A stretch of 18,866 nt of DNA from contig WKLE02001341.1 in the NCBI GenBank assembly GCA_014885115.2, positions 1-18,866 of the forward strand, given 5' to 3'. Under the pieces are notes generated by a model that made no database searches, was not told where the DNA came from, and saw only the letters and a program-made list of their open reading frames with translations. Of this stretch, positions 7,762 to 16,438 are shown in pieces (the stretch's first letter is position 1; the number at the start of each line of letters is the position of its first letter). The stretch is from Asterionellopsis glacialis. Its lineage: Eukaryota; Bacillariophyta; Plagiogrammaphyceae; Rhaphoneidales; Asterionellopsidaceae. Both the position numbers and the translations under genes were made by a program.

Positions 7762-8806
7762 TTATTTGAAGAAAGCGAATGTAAAAATCGAGATATAGTA
7801 TACTGCCATGCCCACTTTCATTGAAGCGTATGCAACATAATCATAATCCTTCATATCTGGAGGTGCTGCACCTCCGCCCCTGTATTGGTACCAAGTGATT
7901 ACACAAATATATTATATACGATCTAATAGTGTGTCCATTCGTTTCCGCTTCCTCTAGTATCAGCATCTCTTGTTCCGCTGAATATATTTTTTAGTTTGTT
8001 TGCAAATCAATAATACTGCAACAGGTTTAATGTTAAGAAACCCAAGGAGTGACATAGTCATGGCGACTCGTACGGTAGGCGAAGATCCACCGTGCCTGGT
8101 ACGGTAGTCACTCCCCCTCTTTTTTATCGCTAAAAAATGAGCAGCGAACCTCCATTGTTCGAGCGAGCCAAACTGCAAGGTTTTATGGATGGATGAAATA
8201 CTAAATCAAGACAGTATTAAAAATTGTTATGCTGTACAGGTACTTTATATGTGAATAATATACTGTATATGAATAATCTATTATATATTCAAAGATGGTC
8301 AGAATTGTTGTCATATAAGTAATACTATATGAGACAGTATCGTTTTATCATATATTGACGAGTTGTATTAGATGTAGGTACTAATATACAATAAATAAAA
8401 AAATATGGAATGTGCATCTGTACAGTGTTACAACCTCCATGGTTCACGATTACAGGCGGGCAGCTGCTCTACTGTTCTCTCTTTCTTTTTCTTCTTGTAT
8501 TCGTGCCCCTAGAACTTTTTTTACAGCAATGTAGAAGCATGTAGACAATCGTATGCTGTATTCTCAGGATTCTTTACATCTGTGGCGGATGTATTTAGGA
8601 CCTACAACATCAAAGCATCCTCCAGTCCTCCTGGAAACCCAAGAGGTAGGGTACATATACCGTACCAGGTACGTTCTTTGGATACTTCATTTCTGTTAAT
8701 ATGCCCCTGCACCTCCGGGTTTTGCAAAGAAGGCAAGTGCAGATCGTCCAAGAAAAATTGGAAGATACTGTGGTGCATACTTTTGGACCATGAAGAAGTG
8801 AACCAT
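7762..8806 (-). CDS. Small predicted membrane protein, two exons
   Basis: I do not recognise the family. The best model joins exon 8806-8713 to exon 7865-7762, giving 65 residues, or 60 from the second ATG at 8791. Exon 1 reads MVQKYAPQYLPIFLGRSALA and ends in AKPG. Exon 2 reads APPDMKDYDYVAYASMK followed by a hydrophobic VGMAVYYISIFTFAFF and a terminal Lys, so two short membrane segments are likely. Both exons look coding in composition. The splice is less sure: donor GTGCAG (8712) and acceptor GTGCAG (7866) both fall in a direct repeat. A second in-frame option, donor GTATGC at 8780 with acceptor TACAG ending at 7880, would give 47 residues. Unspliced, exon 1 stops after GGAGAY. Small mitochondrial or plastid membrane subunits have this general look, but that is a guess. 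Confidence 0.45.
7866..8712 (-). other. Proposed 847 bp intron of the small membrane protein gene
   Basis: The interval between the two coding segments has stops in all frames and no recognised domain. Both ends lie in copies of CGGAGGTGCAG (8717-8707 and 7876-7866, minus strand). It contains a tRNA-sized three-way-junction fold (8046-8114) followed by a T run, and a 12-base word shared in inverted orientation at 8096-8107 and 8658-8669. Confidence 0.4.
8046..8124 (+). other. Three-way-junction fold with closing stem and T run
   Basis: Closing stem GGAGTGAC (8046-8053) pairs with GTCACTCC (8107-8114). Inside are a small hairpin AGTC/GACT (8056-8059/8065-8068) and a second arm CGTAC (8069-8073)/GTACG (8099-8103) continued by AGGC (8077-8080)/GCCT (8094-8097). 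TTTTTT follows at about 8119-8124. The size (69 nt) and T run recall a Pol III transcript, but there is no T-arm or B-box, so it is not called a tRNA. Confidence 0.35.
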
Positions 8807-9250
8807 GAACGGTAGGTAATGCAGTATGTATAAATTATTTTCTAGAATGTTATTATTACAAAAAGTGAGTTTATTAAGTTGTCGTCTTGACAGGTTTGTA
8901 TATAGGTTGATGTTTTTCATAGTTGGTTTTGAGAGAGAATGCAACAAGGTAAGACAAGGAATCGTTCTTGTCTTTTTTGGAAAGGAGTATAGCGCTTTTG
9001 ATGTACATTCCCTTGTTTTTCTCTGCGTTGAGTTGAGTCGATTATATAATGTTGTGAATGTATTTTAAAAAAGAGTACATGATGATAGATGATATTGATT
9101 GGTCTTTTTTGGCGAGTGGTGTGTGTTGCGAGAGAGAACACTGATACACATGGAATTTCGAAATGAATAATGTTGTTGTGTTGTTTGTGATCAATGTTGT
9201 GTACAGTACAAAAAGAGATAGAACGAGGATTATTGATAAAAGTCTCTTTC
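8807..9250. other. Intergenic, no gene seen
   Basis: AT-rich spacer between the start of the small membrane protein and the 3' end of the next minus-strand gene. It should hold the former's promoter and the latter's 3' end. The open frames here overlap on opposite strands and carry no recognisable feature. Confidence 0.5.
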
Positions 9251-9838
9251 TTAATCCATCATTCCCTTATCAAGAGAAGCTACAAATTCATCCAAGAATT
9301 CTTGTAGTTCTAATTCTGTGTAGAATAATTGTGATTTGTTTTCTGCATACGGTACTGTCCATACATCTGTGACAGCACAATCTGCAAATTTCACAAGACG
9401 TCTTCTCTCTTGATGTTGTTGATGTTGTTGTCTACTTGAAGAACGACGACGACTTAGAGTGGCTTCGCGTCTCATCTCAATGTAATCTTGTTCTTGCCAG
9501 TACAACATGGATTTGTCATTACGAGATGTACGAGGACGTTCACGAACATCTGTTACCAAAGGTTCTGCCCAAGTAACCATCTTGTATGACGAATCCTGTG
9601 ATTCACTGTCAGATAACGAACATGTCGAAACAGTGTCATCATCGTCAAGCTTGCCGTGATAACTACTTAATGATGATGATGTTGTATCATCCTTCATGAA
9701 GGATATCCGTCCTTGCCAATGCTCGACTAATGGTTTTTGTGTTGACTTGTTGTTCTTGTGAATTGGTTCTTTCATGACTGCAGCACGGGCTTGCAGACAA
9801 GGAAGTGTAACACCGAGAATATCAGCAACTTGATTCAT
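9251..9838 (-). CDS. Hypothetical protein with two Val-x-Phe/Trp-Ala modules
   Basis: A single-exon gene of 195 residues starting at the ATG 9838-9836 and ending in TAA. The C-terminal half holds two copies of one module. Module 1, residues 88-126, reads VTWAEPLVTDV, then a Pro-containing stretch, MLYWQEQDYIEMRREA. Module 2, residues 149-187, reads VKFADCAVTDV, then LFYTELELQEFLDEF. The layout (V-x-F/W-A, VTDV, Pro, aromatic pair, acidic helix) resembles short modules in many hypothetical diatom proteins, function unknown. Between the modules is a basic Arg/Ser/Gln-rich linker (128-147); before them is a Ser/Asp-rich low-complexity part (52-84). No signal peptide or membrane segment is seen. 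A soluble nuclear or cytosolic protein is likely, but no function can be assigned. Confidence 0.75.
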   Translation of the reverse strand: MNQVADILGVTLPCLQARAAVMKEPIHKNNKSTQKPLVEHWQGRISFMKDDTTSSSLSSYHGKLDDDDTVSTCSLSDSESQDSSYKMVTWAEPLVTDVRERPRTSRNDKSMLYWQEQDYIEMRREATLSRRRSSSRQQHQQHQERRRLVKFADCAVTDVWTVPYAENKSQLFYTELELQEFLDEFVASLDKGMMD

Positions 9839-10074
9839 GATTGTTATGTCTTTCTTTCTACTAGTAATGGAGAGTGATGGATTTGAATATCAGATCTGTA
9901 TGTGTAAAGAGAGGAGAGAACAATGAATGAGATCTCTAGAAAGGATTGCTTTTTCTCTCTTGTTTTTCTCTCTCTCACGCACCTCAGTTTGGGTTTTGTT
10001 CAACGATTGGTTTATTTCTTTGGTCGGCGTGTACACATCTATCTTGAGTACAGTACAGACCTTCGTACAACGAT

Positions 10075-10094
10075 ACGTGGAACGATTTCCACGT
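10075..10094. promoter_or_regulatory. Perfect palindrome carrying ACGTGG cores
   Basis: ACGTGGAA (10075-10082) is repeated inverted as TTCCACGT (10087-10094) around CGAT. It lies about 240 bp upstream of the start of the minus-strand gene at 9838. ACGTGG is the core of G-box-like sites bound by bZIP proteins, and the inverted pair would suit a dimer; this role is inferred. Confidence 0.4.
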
Positions 10095-10853
10095 TCCTTG
10101 AAGCCAATCTTCTCTCTTCTCGCTCTTGCAGGTGCGAAGGACGGATACTGTAGTGGGGGTATGATGTGTGTTCCCATTTTTTGTAGGTCTAGTTTTCGTA
10201 GGCCTCTCTAGTACTTGTACAACGCGAACCTTCGTACCTCTCTAAAGTATACTTATGGAAGAATTCTAATTTTCCGCCACGTAAGCGGTAATCCAACTGT
10301 TCTCCTAATTTAAGATGACGTATCATCAATAAGCGTCCACGATTGCCACTTATACAATTGACACTTGTCAGAAGAAACTGTGGTGTCTTTTCCGGGTCGT
10401 TTTTCCGGGTACCTTAGTTTGGCATGCTGACATCCATAAGGGGATTGCTTGCGAAAACCCGGAGTTGTCTACTCCGATCCAATCATATTTCCTAGCGTCA
10501 CCCAAAGTAAGGGAAGTGTGATGTGGAGTTGTCAAGGGGATTGTCACCTCACATAACGAAAGTCTCCCTCCACTATTATTTAGTTATAACATCTTGGTCA
10601 GTTAATAGGAAGAAAAGCATCACCATAATGATATATTCACTGTCAGATCTAAACACGACAGTATCTCACGAGTGATACAGGTTGTCAGATGGTCTGACAC
10701 AAAACTCGGGACTCCATAATATTATACGATCTGGTCAGCACTGTAGAGGTCGGCCACGGATATTGTACCTGACTGTCCTCCGACAATAACAATCAACAAT
10801 CCACCAATGAAATAAAAATGGGAGAATTTTGTTATTATCATCTAACGTTTCCG

Positions 10854-11136
10854 GCTGATGGATTGATTGAAGAGAAGATATAGCTAATGATACTCACATA
10901 AGCCTATTTAGTATTATCATTTGTCAATGACAAATAGGAAGCTTTTGGTATCATGGTTCAGTTGATTGATTGATTGAAGAGAAGATATAGCTAATGATAC
11001 TCACACAAGTCTATTTATGATTATCAATGATAACTATGAAGCTTTTGCTGTCATGTTTCAGTCTGTCCGGTTGATGGATGGATTGAAGAGAAGATACAGC
11101 TAATGATATTCACTGTCTAGCCTATTTATGAATAAT
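10854..11136. repeat. Tandem repeat, ~108 bp unit x 2.6
   Basis: The anchor GATTGAAGAGAAGATA occurs at 10865, 10972 and 11081, a period of 107-109 bp. Each unit continues AGCTAATGATA.TCAC, then AGCCTATTTA-like sequence. The first two units go on to a GAAGCTTTTG.T.TCATG.TTCAG tail; the third is cut short. Units differ by small indels and substitutions. A short GATTGATT run precedes the first two anchors. Confidence 0.85.
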
Positions 11137-12560
11137 CTTCTCTTCCATCAAACTACTAACCTCTGGAGAAAATACTGATTTCTTCCGGAAGAACGATCTT
11201 TTTGTTTTGACATTAGTTCATGTCCTCCCCCCCAAAAAAAAAGAAAAAGGACGCGCTAAATTTGTTGACATTTAGTTTGTTATATATCTAATACTATTTG
11301 ATTCCTAGCTATACTTAGATTAGTTCTATCCCTTGATGTTCAACATTGTTCTTGTGGTGTGCCCATCTCCAAGAAACAGTCAGCCTAAGTTGTAATTAAT
11401 TGTAACAACCCCCCGTTTCGTTATATCTCGACACAACAACAATACTAGTCCTGAAACGTACCATCAATTTTCAAACTATATACAACTATCTTTGAGAATG
11501 GAACAAATGAATACCACTTTTTTACCCACATTCAAGTTCTTTTTTCCTCCTACAGGCAAAGAAATCATGCTTCATTTTTGATATGTTTCGGCTAGAAGCG
11601 GTGAAATATAAAATACAGCAAAAGACGTACAGTTTCGAGTAACATCATGACGTACCGCACCCACCGAGGGAGCATTCTCTCTCTCTCTCTATCTCCAGAC
11701 GGACAGATCATATCCCAAAAATCGTATGTTAGTCCCTACATGGGTCATATCGGTCCTTGGGATTCATTCATTTCAACAAAAAGGAAGAAAGAGGGAAGTA
11801 CAGACTAGGTCCTAGAGCTGCTTTACTAGCAAAGGTCCTAGCCGGCAGGGAACAGGGGAAGGTCGTTCTGTCACTTGTGAAGCAAGTATTAATACCTCCA
11901 AATTTTCACAGTCGCCTAATGAAATATTTATGAACAATATCATAGATATTATCATTCACAGGTACGGTAAAAAAATAAGGAAACCATCTGCGCCTGCCGA
12001 CAATAATGGGACAAGAATACTGGAAAAAATATAGGGAAAAGGATATTCAATACTCCAATAATTTCATATTATATAAGTATGATTTTTTCGTATGCCATAT
12101 GATACCTCCACACTTTTATTCACACATAATAAGATATAAAAAATGAATACATGCATTATTTAGTAGAATTACCGATTTCTCCTTATATATATGTAGCTAT
12201 ACTTTTATGACGAAATATTTTTAATATGTACCAGATGAAAATTTCGATCATACTTAATACGTAATACTTGGACATTCTTGCTTGGTAAGGCTTTTCAAAA
12301 AAGTGAACGTTTGAAGACTTTGACCATCCGATTATAAAAAATAATATGCCCCAACAGCGCACGATTAGATGATTAGTATGTTGCAAGGAAAACGGCAACT
12401 CATGTAATACGATTTTAGTACTGCCTGTACAGGGTAATGGTAACTTGTATTTATTGTCGAAGTAAATTTTTTTTATTGATTCCAACGTAAACACTACCAC
12501 TTATCGATTACTATTGTAGCTCACAACAACAACCGGTACTGAAGGTTAGGTATAGTTTAG

Positions 12561-12601
12561 TACATGTACAATGATATACATGTCATCATTGAATACATGT
12601 A
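12561..12601. repeat. Imperfect inverted repeat (15 bp stem with 2-nt bulge)
   Basis: TACATGTA+CAATGAT (12561-12575) pairs with ATCATTG (12585-12591) and TACATGTA (12594-12601), leaving AA bulged and a nine-base loop. TACATGTA is itself palindromic. No gene is attached. Confidence 0.7.
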
Positions 12602-13006
12602 CATAAAGTAAATTTTAAAAGTGTATCTTACATAATATATACTTACTATCGGAGTATACCGTGCTGGCGACATTTCTTCCTCTATCCGAATTTTCGGAGA
12701 CCGCCTACCAACCGAACAAAGCGAAGGCAAAATTAGTGGAGAGAGAGACGTTGGTTGCCTCTACGTATTGATTGATTGATTGTCTGCTGTTAAGTAGTGT
12801 CAAACGACAGTGTCAAGTGTATTGAGACTGTAATAATTGCATGTTCTGTTGGGTAAGTCTTCAGGAAGGGATTCACCATGATGAAAACATTGCCATTTGA
12901 CTTGTCGAAGAGGACCGTTGCTGCATACACATGGGAATAATGTCGATTGGTCGTGTGTAACAACTAGGCAAGTCCCACGTCGTTTCCCGTTATCACGTAC
13001 ACTGGA

Positions 13007-13023
13007 CACGTAGGTCCTACGTG
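13007..13023. promoter_or_regulatory. 17 bp palindrome upstream of the ArfGAP gene
   Basis: CACGTAGG and CCTACGTG flank a central T, a perfect 8+1+8 palindrome that embeds the TAGGTCCTA word seen elsewhere in the window. It lies about 200 bp before the ArfGAP start codon, so a promoter role is possible but unproven. Confidence 0.4.
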
Positions 13024-13220
13024 GGACTAAACTGGAGACAGAACATTAGACGAAAAAACCGGTCTGTTCCGTTTTTTTAATAAATAATTTTCGAATGAAA
13101 CAAATACCTGTCACATTCGCGTCCACAAGAAAACTGATTGACTAACATCCTCTTGTCCTTTTTTTCACAAAATCATCTGAATGCAGAATAGGTAACAAAC
13201 ACAGATAGTGCCAAACTTCT

Positions 13221-14169
13221 ATGGATAAGAAGTGGACTAGCAGTCATAATAGTGGAGTCGCAACAGCCACAACAACCATAGCAGACGGAATACCAAGAAA
13301 ACGAACGGGAGGAGGAGGCAGTGGAAGTCAAACTAGTAACAATCGCAATTCTACTAAAATGGCTCCAGCTGCACAACGATTTGGTGGAGAGACACTTATA
13401 GAACGACAGCATTCACCACCTCGCCATCGGCTTTCCTTTCATATAACACCCGCAAATACAATGGACTTGGTGGATTTAGCAAGTGCGGAATTGGAAAAAA
13501 TGAGATTGAACAAGGACAATCCAGATGCCAAATATCACAGCTTTCCAAGTGCATGTTTAAGTCTTTTAAAGGCCTTGCCAGGAAATGGGCGATGTATCGA
13601 TTGTGGTGATCATGACCCCCAATGGGCGACAGTTAGTTATGGTGCACTCTTATGTTTGAATTGCAGTGGAAGACATCGAAGTTTAGGTGTACAAGTAAGT
13701 TGACTGTTTCTTTTTTTTTTCCTGTAGGCTATCAATGCTCAAAACAAGACGGTTGACAATTTCGTTTTCTAATAAAATATTTGAAAATTTCTTTTTCGTA
13801 TTTCAGGTGTCTTGCGTTAGGTCTGTATCCATGGATAATTGGTCTCATGCTGAAGTATTAGCCATGTTGGAGGGTGGAAATGTACAATTATCAGAATTCT
13901 TTGAACGTCACCATTTATGTCCACAAGATTCATTAACATCCCCCAAGGTGGCGGATCAAAAAAATATGATGCAAAGTAAATTATTAACAAGCGACAAAAA
14001 TACCAATATTATCAATATACGATACAAAACTAAAGCAGCACAATTTTATCGACAGCAAATGGCATTACATGTTTCGAAAGTATTACGATCAGGCGAATAT
14101 AAAGGACGGGAAGTATCCAGACGATTACGATACAGAGGTTTACAAGAACGAAATTCAGATGTTCGTTAA
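13221..14169 (+). CDS. ArfGAP zinc-finger protein, two exons
   Basis: ArfGAPs stimulate GTP hydrolysis by Arf GTPases during coat-vesicle traffic. Exons 13221-13694 and 13807-14169 join in phase 0 to give 278 residues. The zinc finger is C125-x2-C128-x16-C145-x2-C148, followed by SGRHRSLGV, where Arg153 matches the catalytic arginine. The intron falls inside this conserved stretch, and the second exon resumes as VSCVRSVSMDNW, the family's usual continuation (SFVRSL..D.W). The domain runs from about 107 to 225. The first ~100 residues are Gly/Ser/Thr-rich and probably disordered; the basic end after 240 has no known domain. No ankyrin, PH or BAR domain is present. The order of parts is closest to the small ArfGAPs, but the subfamily is not resolved. 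An A-run follows the stop directly. Confidence 0.9.
13695..13806 (+). other. Intron of the ArfGAP gene
   Basis: A 112 bp phase 0 intron with donor GTAAGT and acceptor TTTCGTATTTCAG. Reading through would hit TGA two codons after the donor and break the conserved RSLGVQ|VSCVRS stretch. Confidence 0.9.
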
Positions 14170-14731
14170 AAAAAAAAAAAGCTATACTCTAGAGATGGAG
14201 AGTAGCTTGATTCGTAGCTTGGGTTGGTGGGTTGGATAGAGGGAAAGAGAAAATGAAGGAAACGGGGTGTACAATTGCGGGGGGAGGGATTTTAAAAAAT
14301 TTGGATCGCTATTTTTAAATTAATTAAAAGAAAAAGACATGTATCTTTTAGAAAATCAGGAGCTGCTGTTGTTTGTTTGTTTGTAATGGAAAATCTTCTT
14401 GGCGCACAAAGATATTGGGTGCGATGGAGTGATGACAGAAACGTAGTCTTGCACAGGTAACTGTGTCACTACTATCAAAAATATGTCAGTCGAAACATGA
14501 TGGACAAAACAGACATTTCTGCAGAGCTGCCTCTCTGTCTTCAATGAAGAATGGGGTAGTCGAAAAAGGAGAGACAAAACATTCATTTCAGCTATTTCGT
14601 AATACTGCAAGCCAAATTATTATTAGAAAACTCACCATTTTTTTAAAAGGGGGAGATATTAGCTCATGTTTTTGATCTTGTGTTTGTCTTACAAGAATGA
14701 TTATTAGCTTTCTCTATATTTTTATATTATT
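14170..14731. other. 3' flanks between converging genes
   Basis: No gene is seen between the stops of the ArfGAP gene (plus) and the J-domain gene (minus). A 12-13 base A run follows the ArfGAP stop. Next comes a bulged hairpin, GCTA.CTCT pairing with AGAGTAGC, at about 14181-14206. A G-run lies near 14279-14287. Confidence 0.55.
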
Positions 14732-15490
14732 TCATTTTATATATGGTTTCAATACGGATCGTTTTAATACCATCACAACCTTTTCGGTCCCGTCTTCTTG
14801 AACGATACGAACCTTCACCTTTTTAGGTGTATCACCCACAATATGACCGGACATACCCTTATATGTACCACCTACAAAGTCAACATATACACCTTCGTGA
14901 TAATCCTTTTCTTCAGGTGAAATGGGGAATAACTTTTCTGCCACAGACAAAGCCGATTTGCGAAACCATGTATTAAACTTTTGTGATACCTGTGATGCCT
15001 GTAATTGCCGATCATATCGTAAGCGCACCTTTTCATCGGATAAAATTTTCCATGCCTTGGACACGTCCTTAAAATCGGGAAGATCATCATTGTCGTAAAT
15101 GTTATCCACACTGATACTATTGTTAGCATCTGGATGTGTAAGTTTAGCTAATTCTTTATATCGACTTTTTAAATGCTCAGTGGTAGAATTAGGATTGGCA
15201 CCTAAAATTTCATACATGGATCGTCCATCTATGTACACGCTTTCTTCGTTATTTCGAACAGCATGCAATCCAGATGATGCTGATGCTGGTGCTGATGCTG
15301 GAGTGCCTTTGGTTACTTGTCGGTAATAATTTTTGTTGTTGAGTTTATGGGAGGGCAGTGGATCAATGACAAATGCTTCAACACAACAACTTGCTGTGGT
15401 ACTTGATTGTAAAACTAAATCAGAGATCCAAAGTCCCACAATGAGAATAATACGTTTGTTTACAAAATTGGATGCAATCATGGTGCACAT
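14732..15490 (-). CDS. Plastid-type J-domain protein with C-terminal KOW-like domain
   Basis: A single-exon protein of 252 residues. J-domains recruit Hsp70 and stimulate its ATPase; here the J-domain spans about 92-160 with the HPD tripeptide at 119-121 (KLTHPDANN) and a YEILG start and WKILSD end. Upstream, residues 12-39 form a signal peptide ending in CCVEA|FVID. Phe at +1 followed by a basic, Ser/Ala-rich stretch is the diatom plastid-import pattern, so the chaperone probably works in the plastid. Residues 200-250 (GVYVDFVGGTYKGMSGHIVG, then alternating Val/Lys strands) look like a KOW/SH3-type fold, which often binds RNA or ribosomes. The long spacer between HPD and the following helix (Asn/Asp-rich, 122-138) is an insertion. 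Start 15490 is used; Met4 at 15481 is an alternative. The stop is TGA, so UGA ends translation normally in this genome. Confidence 0.85.
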   Translation of the reverse strand: MCTMIASNFVNKRIILIVGLWISDLVLQSSTTASCCVEAFVIDPLPSHKLNNKNYYRQVTKGTPASAPASASSGLHAVRNNEESVYIDGRSMYEILGANPNSTTEHLKSRYKELAKLTHPDANNSISVDNIYDNDDLPDFKDVSKAWKILSDEKVRLRYDRQLQASQVSQKFNTWFRKSALSVAEKLFPISPEEKDYHEGVYVDFVGGTYKGMSGHIVGDTPKKVKVRIVQEDGTEKVVMVLKRSVLKPYIK

Positions 15491-16252
15491 CCAATATAGC
15501 TAGTGCAGTTAGTGTAGTGAATTCGAGAAAAATCGCCAAGGTGTGGGTTGTTGATACTTTCACTTTTCTCGTTTATCGTCTTTCCGAGACTGATCCAACC
15601 TCTATGTTCATGGATAATGCGCCTTTTGTTATACCAAGTTGTTCGGTTCTCTGTCTAGAGAGAGTGCACCGGTGAAGGACCTAAACTTGCAGCTGCAGAT
15701 GATGTTCGATCCTCGCAAATGATGAGCTTTGTGATGTGGTTGGAATTTCTCTGGAGGGTAGTCTTGTTGCATTGTGATTGGTTCAAGATTTGGCGCAAAG
15801 ATCCCCCGCGAGCGGCGAGTTGAGAGATTCCTTGAACGACGTACAAGGACAGACATCTACCCTCAAGAGATGATAGATCCTTATTATTTTTAGCCCTCCT
15901 TGTTGACTTGTGTGTTGTGTGTGTAACTTGATTTTTCTTGACCTCTTCACCACACTTACTTTCTTGGACTCTTCTTCATTCAACAACCTCTACAACTTTC
16001 ACAGCTTTACCATTATTTGTAGAAGTATCATGTGGGACAACTTTGTCAAGAAATTGGTGAGCATTACATGGTGCAATAAGAAACTACAACTCTCCTGATT
16101 ATCACTATATATCTCATTGAAATCTGTTTCACTGTCTCAGCAACTCTCCATCATAAATTTTTCTGACCAATTTTTTTGGTCCATTTGGTTGCCTTTTCAA
16201 TAAAAAATGTATTTTTTTATGTTGTACTCCATTAAGTGTCTTCACTTCTTAT

Positions 16253-16438
16253 TTACATATCTTCAATATGGTGATAAATTCTCTCAAACACAATAGTTTC
16301 AACTTTGGATATACATTCAAACACAAAAAATAATGTCCCCATCCAATGATTGATAGCAAATACTTTGTGAACAATCAAAGGAAATCCTCTTATGATGACG
16401 GCTGGCTGTTCTACTAGTAATCTAAATATTTCAATCAT
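16253..16438 (-). CDS. Possible small ORF of 61 residues, doubtful
   Basis: An ATG-started frame ending in TAA, with mixed third-position use and an alternation of hydrophobic and charged residues (for example HWMGTLFFVFECISKVETIV). No family is recognised, and nothing upstream marks it as a gene. It is listed only because its composition looks slightly more protein-like than the other short frames in this region; it may well be chance. Confidence 0.15.
   Translation of the reverse strand: MIEIFRLLVEQPAVIIRGFPLIVHKVFAINHWMGTLFFVFECISKVETIVFERIYHHIEDM

Larger units (their letters stand above)
9839..13220. other. Gene-poor intergenic region of 3.4 kb
   Basis: No convincing gene is seen. It starts with the likely promoter of the 9251-9838 gene. 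It contains a perfect palindrome (10075-10094), the 10-base word ACCTTCGTAC twice (10059-10068 and 10228-10237), a less AT-rich pocket at about 10370-10560, a ~108 bp tandem repeat (10854-11136), a CT run at about 11678-11695, TAGGTCCTA-type words at 11805-11841 and 13011-13019, and an imperfect hairpin at 12561-12601. A minus-strand frame at 10372-10570 is open for about 70 codons but has no upstream ATG. Confidence 0.55.

Noticed and set aside
8046..8114. tRNA gene
   Set aside because: Size and closing stem are suggestive, but there is no TTCNA-type T-loop, no normal anticodon arm and no B-box. No tRNA was recognised elsewhere in the window on either strand.
10372..10570. Minus-strand frame open for about 70 codons in a less AT-rich pocket
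   Set aside because: It has no usable upstream ATG, no recognised domain, and short internal direct repeats (AAGGGGATTG, GGAGTTGTC) that suggest a non-coding origin or an old element fragment.
12183..12500. Minus-strand frame of 105 codons
   Set aside because: Composition follows local AT content and no domain or conserved pattern is seen; probably chance.
12800..13009. Minus-strand frame containing VKWQCFHHGE-like sequence, upstream of the ArfGAP gene
   Set aside because: It starts with GTG, not ATG, and no neighbouring exon or known family supports it. The segment could be an exon but nothing proves it.
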